From contig NZ_SJTF01000009.1 in NCBI RefSeq assembly GCF_004634245.1, positions 62,001-126,000 of the forward strand: a stretch of DNA of 64,000 nucleotides, given 5' to 3'. Made by a program: the position numbers and the translations under genes. The DNA is from Flavobacterium foetidum (GTDB taxonomy: Bacteria > Bacteroidota > Bacteroidia > Flavobacteriales > Flavobacteriaceae). Below are positions 8,088 through 15,940 of the stretch, in pieces; within the stretch, counting starts at the first letter, position 1; the number at the start of each line of letters is the position of its first letter. The notes under the pieces are model-generated. The model searched no databases. It was not told the origin of the DNA and worked only from the letters and a program-made list of their open reading frames with translations.

Positions 8088-9134
8088 ATGAAAAACCTTT
8101 CCTGGTTTAATAAAATCATGTTTTTTTTGAACATAGTACTAACTGTAGTTACATTTAGTGTCTATATTCTTCCGTTTTTGGCACCGAAAAGCTTTCCGCT
8201 TTTATCGGTGCTTACGTTGTTTATGCCGGCTTTTTTTGTCGCCAACGGACTTTTCTTTGTCTATTGGGCAATTCAGTTTAAGAAACGCCTTATTTTGTCT
8301 GGTTTGGTTTTGCTTATCGGGATTACCTTTATCAATAAATTCTATAAGTTTTCTGCAAAAGAATATATCCGAGACGAAAAGGATTTCTCGGTTATGAGTT
8401 ATAATGTCCGTCTTTTTAATGTTTTTAAATGGCTGGATCGCGACGACATCCCGTCTAATATCAAAAGTTTTATAGACGAAAAAGATCCTGATATTTTATG
8501 CATTCAGGAATATTCTAATTCTGCTCATTTGGATTTAAAGGTTTATCCGCATCGCTATATTTTTATTGACGGAAATAAAGTGAAAACTGGTCAGGCTATT
8601 TTTTCTAAATTCCCAATTATTGATGAAGGAAATATCGTGTTTCCTAAATCGGATAACAATGTAGTTTATGCTGATATTAAGCGCGGAAAAGATATTATTC
8701 GTGTTTACAATATGCACTTGCAGTCGATTAAGATATCTCCTGATGTAAGCGAAATTTCGGATGATATCGACAATGTAAATCAGAAGAAATCACAACGTAT
8801 TTATGCTCGAATCAGCAAAAGTTTCAAGCAACAGCAAGAGCAGGCTGAAATCTTCAAAGAGCATATCAAAAAATGCAAATACCCAATCATTATTTGCGGA
8901 GATATGAATAATAGTCCGTTTTCTTATATCTATAGAAACATAAAAGGAAAACTGAAAGATGCTTTTGAAGAGGCTGGAGAAGGTTTTGGAGCAACTTATA
9001 AGTTTAAATATTATCCTGCCCGAATTGACTACATTTTTACGGATAGCAAAATGAAAGTTAAGCAGTTTGAAAGTTTTCCGGATTTCGAAAATTCAGATCA
9101 TTATCCAATTATGACCAGACTTTCAATTGATTAA
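8088..9134 (+). CDS. Endonuclease/exonuclease/phosphatase family protein, membrane-anchored
   Basis: The protein has 348 residues. Three N-terminal membrane segments (about residues 10-30, 38-62 and 68-84) are followed by an EEP-fold hydrolase domain. Metal and catalytic motifs are visible: MSYNVRLFN (Asn), DILCIQEYS (Glu), the catalytic CGDMNNSPFSY (Asp and Asn), RIDYIFTD and the C-terminal SDHYPI (Asp-His). The family includes DNases, sphingomyelinases and phosphoinositide phosphatases, and the substrate cannot be chosen from sequence. The topology leaves the catalytic domain tethered to the inner membrane. It is downstream of, and probably cotranscribed with, the rhomboid pair. Confidence 0.85.
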   Translation: MKNLSWFNKIMFFLNIVLTVVTFSVYILPFLAPKSFPLLSVLTLFMPAFFVANGLFFVYWAIQFKKRLILSGLVLLIGITFINKFYKFSAKEYIRDEKDFSVMSYNVRLFNVFKWLDRDDIPSNIKSFIDEKDPDILCIQEYSNSAHLDLKVYPHRYIFIDGNKVKTGQAIFSKFPIIDEGNIVFPKSDNNVVYADIKRGKDIIRVYNMHLQSIKISPDVSEISDDIDNVNQKKSQRIYARISKSFKQQQEQAEIFKEHIKKCKYPIIICGDMNNSPFSYIYRNIKGKLKDAFEEAGEGFGATYKFKYYPARIDYIFTDSKMKVKQFESFPDFENSDHYPIMTRLSID

Positions 9135-9204
9135 ATTGATAAAAAGTTGAGGCTTAGATGTGTTGAAAGTGGAATAAAACCTAACAATCTAATAACCTAA
9201 TAAT

Positions 9205-9819
9205 TTATATTATTTCCTGAGTCTTCAGATAATCCATTGCAAATTTGCCTTCGTTAAAAAGCAAATCCAAAACACTCAAATTGTTGATAAAACCGTGTTT
9301 GTCATCAAAAACCTGGGTATATTTTTCGAATGAGTTGGCATCTTTTTTTCCATTTGCCAAATATCTAAAATCGGCAAAATCGGGTGTTTCATGAAAGTAT
9401 TCAGCTGTTTTCCCGAATTCAATTTTCATTCGAAGACATTTGGTAACAATATCTAAAACTTCGAAATTCAAATCCATCAAGAAAGCATGTTTTTTCTCGA
9501 AAATAGGAGTTATGTCATCTTCGAAATATTCAAAGAAAGGAGAGCTTCTATAAGCGGCCTCCAATGATTTAAAATGCTGTTTCTGCCAATCAAATTCATT
9601 TTCAATCAAAATGTCTTTTGTTTTTTGATGTGCAGTTTTTGAATGCTTTACAGGAATGTTTAAAAGCTGAATTCCGTTCGGACTATAGATGTAAGTTCGA
9701 TTTCTATTGGTCTGCTTCTGGAAATTATCTTCCATTTCAAAAGTAATAGTTTCAGATTGTGCCATTACAGCAAAATGACTAATAGAAGGAAAATATGTTG
9801 GAAGTAGTAGGGAATTCAT
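9205..9819 (-). CDS. WbqC family protein
   Basis: This 204-residue protein matches the WbqC-like family (PF08889): N-terminal 'LLLPTYFPSISHF', then 'NRNRTYIYSPNGIQLLNIPVKH', 'ILIENEFDWQKQHFKSLEAAYRSSPFFEYF' and 'FLMDLNFEVLDIVTKCLR'. Some members are linked to surface polysaccharide biosynthesis, but the reaction is not settled. It is the last gene of a leftward block with lepB and dapB; a strong hairpin (9843-9891) separates it from lepB. Confidence 0.8.
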   Translation of the reverse strand: MNSLLLPTYFPSISHFAVMAQSETITFEMEDNFQKQTNRNRTYIYSPNGIQLLNIPVKHSKTAHQKTKDILIENEFDWQKQHFKSLEAAYRSSPFFEYFEDDITPIFEKKHAFLMDLNFEVLDIVTKCLRMKIEFGKTAEYFHETPDFADFRYLANGKKDANSFEKYTQVFDDKHGFINNLSVLDLLFNEGKFAMDYLKTQEII

Positions 9820-9842
9820 GTTTTAGTTTTTGTTTAAACGTT

Positions 9843-9891
9843 TCAGGTTTCAAATTTCAAGTTTTACACGGACTTGAAATTTGAAACCTGA
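9843..9891. repeat. Perfect 20-bp inverted repeat between lepB and wbqC
   Basis: tcaggtttcaaatttcaagt (9843-9862) and its exact reverse complement (9872-9891) flank a 9-nt loop. It may attenuate read-through from lepB. Related 'cctgaaac/gtttcagg' words recur at about 20180-20330 near trxB. Confidence 0.75.
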
Positions 9892-9912
9892 CACAAAAAT
9901 AACTTTTTTTAA

Positions 9913-11463
9913 TTATTCTTTATTTGCTTTTCTTTTTTTCCAGAAAAACTCTCCAATAAAGTAAGCCGCAAGAAGCATTAAGAAATACTTAAAGTAAGAT
10001 TGTGGCTGTCCTTCTCCGTCAACAGTTGTAAATACTCTGTCCCATCGGATTTTGTTAATGCCTTTTCCATTTGTATCCCAGCTCAACCAAATAAAGACTG
10101 GTTTTCCTACGATGTGGTTTTCAGGAACATATCCCCAATAACGGCTGTCTTCAGAGTTGTGTCTGTTATCTCCCATCATCCAGTAGTAATTCTGTTTGAA
10201 GGTATAAGTTGTAGCGGGCTTTCCGTTGATTAAAAATTTAGAACCTTGTAACTCTAATTTATTTCCTTCGTAATTTGTGATGATTTCTTTGTAGAAAGGA
10301 AGCGATTCGTTGTTTAATGCTACAGTTTTTCCGGCTTCAGGAATATAAATTGGCCCCATATTGTCCTGGCTCCATTTGTTGATATGTGGGAAAATAGCAT
10401 TATCATTTCCTTTGTCGATTATTCTTTTGATTCCAGTTACCCCTGGAGTGTTTTTCAAGCGTTCGGCGCCAGCCTCTGTTAAGGCTCTAAAATATATGGT
10501 ATCTCTTTTTTCGTTGGTTAAAAAACCATCTGTAATATCTAATTCTTTAAAGATTGTTTCGAAGTCAATAGGAGTTTTTCCGTCCAAAGCTACCGAATAT
10601 GAAAATTGAGGTTTTGCTCTTTCTGGAAGCACCAATTTCTTGCCATTAATAAAAACAAAGCCGTCTTTAATAGATAAGCTGTCTCCAGGAATACCTACGC
10701 ATCTTTTTACATAATTTGACTTTTTGTCTATAGGCTTAATAACGCCTGGTCTGCCTTTTGGCTCGAAGAAATAATGAACGGTATCTACAGGCCAATTGAA
10801 GACCACAATATCGCAACGGTTGATTTTTTCTATTGCTGGAAGCCTAAAATAAGGTAATTGTGGCCAGCTTAAGTAAGATTTGCTTTTTGTAAGCGGAATC
10901 GAATCGTGCACCATTGGCAGAGCAACAGTTGTCATAGGTACTCTCGGGCCATAATTTATTTTGCTGACAAATAAAAAGTCACCAATTAATAGTGATTTCT
11001 CTAATGATGAAGTCGGAATAGTATACGGCTGAATTACATAAGTGTGCACCAAGGTAGCTACGATAATTGCAAAAAGAAGTGAACTTATGGTGTCGCCAGT
11101 CTTATTTTCTGCAGTTAATTTGCGATCTGGATTGTGTTGTAATTTTTGAGTGTAATTGACATAGTAAATGTAAAAACCAAGAGTGACAAGTACTAGAATC
11201 GTGTCTAAAGTTGATTTTTTGCCAAAAGATCTTAAAGTTTCAACCCATACAACCGGAAACATTATAAGGTTAATGATCGGAATGAAAAGCAGCAATGTCC
11301 ACCAAGTTGGTCTTTTGATGATTTTCATTAAAATGATTGAATTGTAAACCGGGATTGCGGCTTCCCAACTTTTTCTTCCTGCAGCCTGATACATTTTCCA
11401 AGTTCCGAGAAAATGAATAATTTGTACCGCTAAGAAAAATACGAACCAAGAGTAAAGTGTCAT
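9913..11463 (-). CDS. lepB: Signal peptidase I (long Bacteroidota type)
   Basis: LepB removes signal peptides from Sec-exported proteins at the inner membrane. At 516 residues it is far longer than E. coli LepB (324), as is normal for Bacteroidota. N-terminal membrane segments precede the catalytic serine region (YTIPTSSLEKSLLIGD, about residues 148-163). The general-base lysine lies in NYVKRCVGIPGDSL, and the box E motif is YWMMGDNRHNSEDSRYWG. A large insertion lies between the lysine box and box E. A last membrane segment (YFLMLLAAYFIGEFFW) precedes a basic tail. It sits 56 bp downstream of dapB in the same direction. Confidence 0.95.
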   Translation of the reverse strand: MTLYSWFVFFLAVQIIHFLGTWKMYQAAGRKSWEAAIPVYNSIILMKIIKRPTWWTLLLFIPIINLIMFPVVWVETLRSFGKKSTLDTILVLVTLGFYIYYVNYTQKLQHNPDRKLTAENKTGDTISSLLFAIIVATLVHTYVIQPYTIPTSSLEKSLLIGDFLFVSKINYGPRVPMTTVALPMVHDSIPLTKSKSYLSWPQLPYFRLPAIEKINRCDIVVFNWPVDTVHYFFEPKGRPGVIKPIDKKSNYVKRCVGIPGDSLSIKDGFVFINGKKLVLPERAKPQFSYSVALDGKTPIDFETIFKELDITDGFLTNEKRDTIYFRALTEAGAERLKNTPGVTGIKRIIDKGNDNAIFPHINKWSQDNMGPIYIPEAGKTVALNNESLPFYKEIITNYEGNKLELQGSKFLINGKPATTYTFKQNYYWMMGDNRHNSEDSRYWGYVPENHIVGKPVFIWLSWDTNGKGINKIRWDRVFTTVDGEGQPQSYFKYFLMLLAAYFIGEFFWKKRKANKE

Positions 11464-11519
11464 AATAGTATTTTTTATAATTGATTTAAGATTTTAGAAA
11501 AACCTTAAAGTTTATTTTT

Positions 11520-12221
11520 TTATTGTAAGTTTAAAACATCTTTCATAGTAAAAACTCCCTGTTTTCCTGCAAGCCACTCGGCAGCAATAACGGCGCCAAG
11601 CGCAAAGCCTTCACGATTATGAGCAGTGTGTTTTATTTCGATGCTGTCGATAGGTGAGTCGTAGTTGACTGTATGTGTGCCTGGAACTTCACCAATTCGT
11701 TTTGCTTCGATATGAATCTGATTGTTTTGAGCCTCTTCTAGAGTCCATTCATCATAATTGCTGTTCTGGATAACGCCTTGTGCCAATGAAATCGCAGTTC
11801 CGCTTGGTGCATCAAGTTTATGGATATGGTGAATTTCCTCCATTGAAACTTTGTAGGACTCAAACTGGCTCATGATTTTTGCAAGATATTCATTTAGTCC
11901 AAAAAAGATGTTTACACCTAAGCTAAAGTTAGAGCTCGAGATAAATCCGCCTTTTTTTTCGCTGCACAAAGCAAGCATTTCGTCGTAATGTTCCAGCCAG
12001 CCAGTTGTTCCAGAGACCACAGGAACTCCAGAGTTAAAACAAGCAGAAATATTGGATACAGCTGCAGTAGGGACACTGAAATCAATAGCGACATCGGCAG
12101 TTGATAACCCGTCGTAAGTGTTAAATTCGTCTTTTCTCAAAACAATTTCGTGACCTCTTTCTAAAGCAATTCTTTCAATTACTTTACCCATTTTTCCGTA
12201 TCCTAAAAGCGCAATTTTCAT
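11520..12221 (-). CDS. dapB: 4-hydroxy-tetrahydrodipicolinate reductase
   Basis: DapB reduces hydroxy-tetrahydrodipicolinate in lysine/diaminopimelate synthesis. The 233-residue length suits the short Bacteroidota form. The nucleotide-binding start (MKIALLGYGKMGKVIE), DFSVPTA, VSGTTGW, the catalytic His/Lys motif (EIHHIHKLDAPSGTA), and the C-terminal GTHTVNYDSPIDSIEIKHTAHNREGFALGA are all present. It lies in the conserved order parA-parB-DUF5683-dapB-lepB-wbqC. Confidence 0.97.
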   Translation of the reverse strand: MKIALLGYGKMGKVIERIALERGHEIVLRKDEFNTYDGLSTADVAIDFSVPTAAVSNISACFNSGVPVVSGTTGWLEHYDEMLALCSEKKGGFISSSNFSLGVNIFFGLNEYLAKIMSQFESYKVSMEEIHHIHKLDAPSGTAISLAQGVIQNSNYDEWTLEEAQNNQIHIEAKRIGEVPGTHTVNYDSPIDSIEIKHTAHNREGFALGAVIAAEWLAGKQGVFTMKDVLNLQ

Positions 12222-12260
12222 TATGATTTTTATTTGATTTATTTAATAGAGAATTGTCTA

Positions 12261-12821
12261 TTAAAACTTATAATTAAAGGTTAGTCCAACGTTTGGTTTA
12301 AATGTTACATCGTTGGGATAAATTTCGGGACGCATAGACAGCCTTTCGTTTACATTAAACTGTATTAAAGCGGCATCTACATTGGCGTCGATAATATTTA
12401 AGACATAGAATCCCACTACAAACAAGGCTGATAAATCTCTGTTTCTTTGGTAGAATTTCTGCCCGGCAATAAGTCTGTTGTCGTCCAGAAATTGGTAGTT
12501 GTCGTCATTGTAGCCTTCTAGTCTACGTTTGTAGGCATCTCTATATTGGTGGTACTTTTTGTTATTGTCAATATAGAAATACAAACTGGTACCGATTGCT
12601 CCATAAACTAACGGTATTTTCCAGTATTTTTTGTTGTATGCCTGACCTAGACCTGGTAAAATAGCCGAATAAAAAGCTGCTTTTGCTGGTGTTAGCGGAT
12701 CTATTTCTTCTAATGCAGTAGTGTCTTTTACGACCAAAACCGTGTCTTTTTTTACCTGGGCAAAAAGAGAAACGGTTCCTGCTAAAAAGAACAATAGACC
12801 GATGGGGACAATTTTATTCAC
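12261..12821 (-). CDS. DUF5683 domain-containing protein
   Basis: This 186-residue protein has a cleavable signal (MNKIVPIGLLFFLAGTVSLFAQ). The DUF5683 body follows: 'DPLTPAKAAFYSAILPGLGQAYNKKYWKIPLVYGAIGTSLYFY', then a second hydrophobic segment ('DLSALFVVGFYVLNIIDANVDA'). The pattern suggests a periplasm-facing membrane or outer-membrane-associated protein. Function is unknown. Its ATG overlaps the parB stop by one base, so it is translated from the same mRNA as the chromosome-partition genes. Confidence 0.8.
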   Translation of the reverse strand: MNKIVPIGLLFFLAGTVSLFAQVKKDTVLVVKDTTALEEIDPLTPAKAAFYSAILPGLGQAYNKKYWKIPLVYGAIGTSLYFYIDNNKKYHQYRDAYKRRLEGYNDDNYQFLDDNRLIAGQKFYQRNRDLSALFVVGFYVLNIIDANVDAALIQFNVNERLSMRPEIYPNDVTFKPNVGLTFNYKF

Positions 12822-13723
12822 TATCCGTTTATTAATTTTATAATTCGGTTAAAGTCGGCTTCTGAATTAAACGGAATTGTAATTTTGCCTTTTCCGTTGC
12901 CTGCTACTTTGATGTCTACTTTTGAGCCGAAATAATCATTAAAAGTATTTTTTTGTGTTTCTCGTACCACAAATGCTGCGTCTGCTTTTGGTTTTCCTTC
13001 TGCTTTTGCTGGCACTCCTTCGTGGTAATTCTTCACCAAGGCTTCTGTTTCACGAACAGAAAGGTTTTGGCTTACAATTTTTTGGTAAATATCAGTCTGA
13101 ACGTCTAAATCTTCAATGTTGATAATTGCACGACCATGTCCCATGCTGATAAAACCGTCTCGAATACCAGTCTGAATAATCGGATCTAGTTTTAAAAGAC
13201 GTAAATAGTTGGAAATGGTAGAACGTTTTTTACCAACTCGTTCACTCATTTGTTCTTGCGTTAACTGAATTTCATCAATCAAACGTTGGTATGAAAGGGC
13301 GATCTCAATAGGATCTAAATCATGACGTTGAATGTTCTCTACCAAGGCCATTACCAATGACTCATTGTCATTAGCAATACGAATATAGGCTGGGACTGTT
13401 GTTAATCCTACTAGAGTAGAAGCGCGAAGACGACGCTCTCCCGAGATTAACTGGTATTTGTTGAAATCTAATTTACGAACAGTAATAGGTTGAATTACAC
13501 CAAGTTCTTTGATAGAAGTGGCTAATTCTCGTAATGATTCTTCATTAAAATTGCTCCTTGGCTGAAACGGATTTATTTCGATAGCACTTATTTCAAGCTC
13601 AATAATGTTTCCAACGACCTTGTCAGCATTTTTGTCTTCTACTGATGAGATATCGTTTTCCGGATCTTTTAATAATGCTGATAATCCTCTTCCTAAGGCT
13701 TGTTTTTTAATTGCTTTTGTCAT
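12821..13723 (-). CDS. parB: Chromosome-partitioning protein ParB
   Basis: The 300-residue ParB has the N-terminal conserved box (ALGRGLSALL), the ParB/Srx CTPase domain with INPFQPRSNF and LISGERRLRAS, and a helix-turn-helix (LTQEQMSERVGKKRSTISNYLRLLKLDP) followed by MGHGRAIIN. The C-terminal dimerisation segment includes IKVAGNGKGKITIPF. It binds parS and spreads as a CTP-dependent clamp to drive origin segregation with ParA, which lies 5 bp upstream. I did not find a canonical parS site in the adjacent gaps. Confidence 0.95.
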   Translation of the reverse strand: MTKAIKKQALGRGLSALLKDPENDISSVEDKNADKVVGNIIELEISAIEINPFQPRSNFNEESLRELATSIKELGVIQPITVRKLDFNKYQLISGERRLRASTLVGLTTVPAYIRIANDNESLVMALVENIQRHDLDPIEIALSYQRLIDEIQLTQEQMSERVGKKRSTISNYLRLLKLDPIIQTGIRDGFISMGHGRAIINIEDLDVQTDIYQKIVSQNLSVRETEALVKNYHEGVPAKAEGKPKADAAFVVRETQKNTFNDYFGSKVDIKVAGNGKGKITIPFNSEADFNRIIKLING

Positions 13724-13728
13724 AAAAA

Positions 13729-14496
13729 CTATTTGCTGTTTTTCTTTATAATTTCCTGTGCTAAATGAATGTAATTAACAGCACCTTTACTTGTAGCGTC
13801 GTAATTAATAATGCTTTCACCAAAACTTGGAGCCTCGCTTAATTTTACATTTCGCTGAATAACAGTATCAAAAACCATGTCGTTAAAGTGTTTTTGAACT
13901 TCTTCAACTACTTGATTTGATAAACGTAATCTTGAATCGTACATGGTCAACAATAAGCCTTCGATGTCAAGGTCTGGGTTGTGTATTTTTTGAATACTCT
14001 TAATGGTGTTCAATAATTTTCCTAATCCTTCAAGTGCAAAATATTCACATTGAATCGGGATAACTACTGAATCTGAAGCTGTTAAAGCGTTCAGGGTTAA
14101 CAAGCCAAGAGATGGAGCGCAGTCGATAATGATGTAATCATATTCTTTTTTTGCCTCTTCCAATGCCGCTTTAAGCATATACTCACGGTTTTCTTTGTCA
14201 ACCAATTCAATTTCGATCGCAACAAGGTCAATGTGAGCAGGTATCACATCTACGTTTGGAGCTGTACATTTTAAAATGGCTTCCTTTGGTGTTACAGTAT
14301 GCTCAAGAATTTGATAAGTCCCAGTTTCAACTGTTTCTACATCAATTCCAAGACCAGATGTGGCATTGGCTTGAGGATCGGCATCGATCAATAATACCTT
14401 TTTTTCTAAAACACCTAATGCGGCTGCAAGATTTACTGATGTAGTAGTCTTTCCAACGCCTCCTTTTTGATTAGCAATAGCAATGATTTTGCCCAT
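13729..14496 (-). CDS. parA: Chromosome-partitioning ATPase ParA
   Basis: This 255-residue Walker-type ATPase begins MGKIIAIANQKGGVGKTTTS, which includes the deviant Walker A with its signature lysine. LLIDADPQANATSGLG and YIIIDCAPSLGLLTLNAL (Walker B) follow, and the C-terminal 'SEAPSFGESIINYDATSKGAVNYIHLA' is characteristic of chromosomal ParA/Soj. It is the first gene of the leftward housekeeping block; the 217-bp gap to its right presumably holds the promoter. Confidence 0.97.
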   Translation of the reverse strand: MGKIIAIANQKGGVGKTTTSVNLAAALGVLEKKVLLIDADPQANATSGLGIDVETVETGTYQILEHTVTPKEAILKCTAPNVDVIPAHIDLVAIEIELVDKENREYMLKAALEEAKKEYDYIIIDCAPSLGLLTLNALTASDSVVIPIQCEYFALEGLGKLLNTIKSIQKIHNPDLDIEGLLLTMYDSRLRLSNQVVEEVQKHFNDMVFDTVIQRNVKLSEAPSFGESIINYDATSKGAVNYIHLAQEIIKKNSK

Positions 14497-14713
14497 TTAT
14501 TTTCTGAATTTTGAACCGTAAAAATACAATTATTTATGGTTTTTGAAAATCTATTTTGTTAACATTTATGAAACTTTGCTTTATCGTGGTTTCATGGTGC
14601 TTGACAGATTTTTAATTTTTCTTTTAAGCGAATTATTAACGGAATTTCTTTCTGCAACAATTGTTTTTTTTACTTGTAGGCTGTAAATTTTAATGATCAA
14701 TGCTGTGTTTTGG

Positions 14714-15940
14714 CTATTGTTTTGCTTTTAAATCACGAACTAAAGTCATTGTGAAATACAAAATAGTTAACCCGCCTAAAACAATACAAACCCACATGAA
14801 CCAAGATTGTTGCCAAAACGATGTTTGACGGATTGTGTTTTTGACATCTTTTTTTTGCTGGATATCATAAATCGAAGTTTGAGGAAGAACAGTTGGCACG
14901 CTGTTTTTAAAACTTGAAAGATCGTATTCAGGTGCATTCAGATTTTTTTGGCCGGTTTTAATTGTGTAGCTTTCGTCTGCGCTCAAATCGGCTATAAGGG
15001 ATATCGGTTTTTGGTAATACTTTACAGAATTGATTTTTAAGGGCGGATTGTCATAATTTTCGATTTTTACAAAGAACTCTTTTTCGTAAATTTCAGAAAA
15101 GTTAAAAGTGTTTTTTGTACGCGAATTTAAATTAAACGAAACAATTTCTTCGTCGTATAAAACAGTTTTACGTTTTACCGTTTTTTTTGATTTTTTATAA
15201 AGAATGGCTTTTCGGTCGTAATAATTGGGTTGCGAAATTTTAAAAACGATTTGATTAATCACTTGCGGTGTGTCAAAAAGAAAATGAATTTCGGTTGTTT
15301 TGTCATCCAGATTTTCTTTCGCATATGACTGTTTCGGAACTACTTCTGCCAATTTATCTGATTGAATACTAGTAACGAAAGTTCCCGCTTTAAGGATGTT
15401 TAAAGGAAGTGTTTTTTGATCGTCAAAATCAATTTTTAAGAATTTATAATTACTGAGAGGGTATGAAATAGTTTTGACGACCGTAGGTTCTGAATTACTA
15501 TTTAGTTCCGTTAAGATCTGCATATCTGATATTCCGAACCATTCTTTTTGGTCGTTACTTCCTGAAATGGTGTATTTTTTTTCTGAATTTGAATTGGCGA
15601 TAAACAGAGAAATCTGATTGTTTTGTTTAGCAGACGCCACTTCTATAATGATGGAAGTACTTTTCTTTGGGGTAGCTTTCTTGGAGATTATAGTATATTC
15701 CTGAAAAAGATTTGAAAAAATTGCTTTATTATTTTGAATAAAATAAGGGACTTCTTTTCCTTTAGAGTCAAAAATTCGGATGTCGCTTAAATCATGCTTA
15801 GAATAGGATCTAATTTCTGGTGATAAAACAATTTCATGAAAACCACTTGCAGCAACTTTTTTTAGTTTTCCACTAGTGTGATATTGTCCAAAAGTTAAAT
15901 GGAAACAAAGTAGTAAGAATAAATAATTATTGAGCTTCAT
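14714..15940 (-). CDS. DUF3999 domain-containing protein
   Basis: This 408-residue protein has a signal peptide (MKLNNYLFLLLCFHLTFGQ), a large beta-rich extracytoplasmic region and one C-terminal membrane anchor (about residues 378-402, SWFMWVCIVLGGLTILYFTMTLV). The N-terminal 'SDIRIFDSKGKEVPYFIQ' and the position directly downstream of a DUF2339 gene identify the DUF3999 family. The two genes overlap by 14 bp, so they are translationally coupled and probably act together in the envelope. The biochemical role is unknown. Confidence 0.8.
   Translation of the reverse strand: MKLNNYLFLLLCFHLTFGQYHTSGKLKKVAASGFHEIVLSPEIRSYSKHDLSDIRIFDSKGKEVPYFIQNNKAIFSNLFQEYTIISKKATPKKSTSIIIEVASAKQNNQISLFIANSNSEKKYTISGSNDQKEWFGISDMQILTELNSNSEPTVVKTISYPLSNYKFLKIDFDDQKTLPLNILKAGTFVTSIQSDKLAEVVPKQSYAKENLDDKTTEIHFLFDTPQVINQIVFKISQPNYYDRKAILYKKSKKTVKRKTVLYDEEIVSFNLNSRTKNTFNFSEIYEKEFFVKIENYDNPPLKINSVKYYQKPISLIADLSADESYTIKTGQKNLNAPEYDLSSFKNSVPTVLPQTSIYDIQQKKDVKNTIRQTSFWQQSWFMWVCIVLGGLTILYFTMTLVRDLKAKQ

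Noticed and set aside
12821..14713. parS site beside parAB
   Set aside because: I did not find a recognisable parS-like palindrome in the adjacent gaps.
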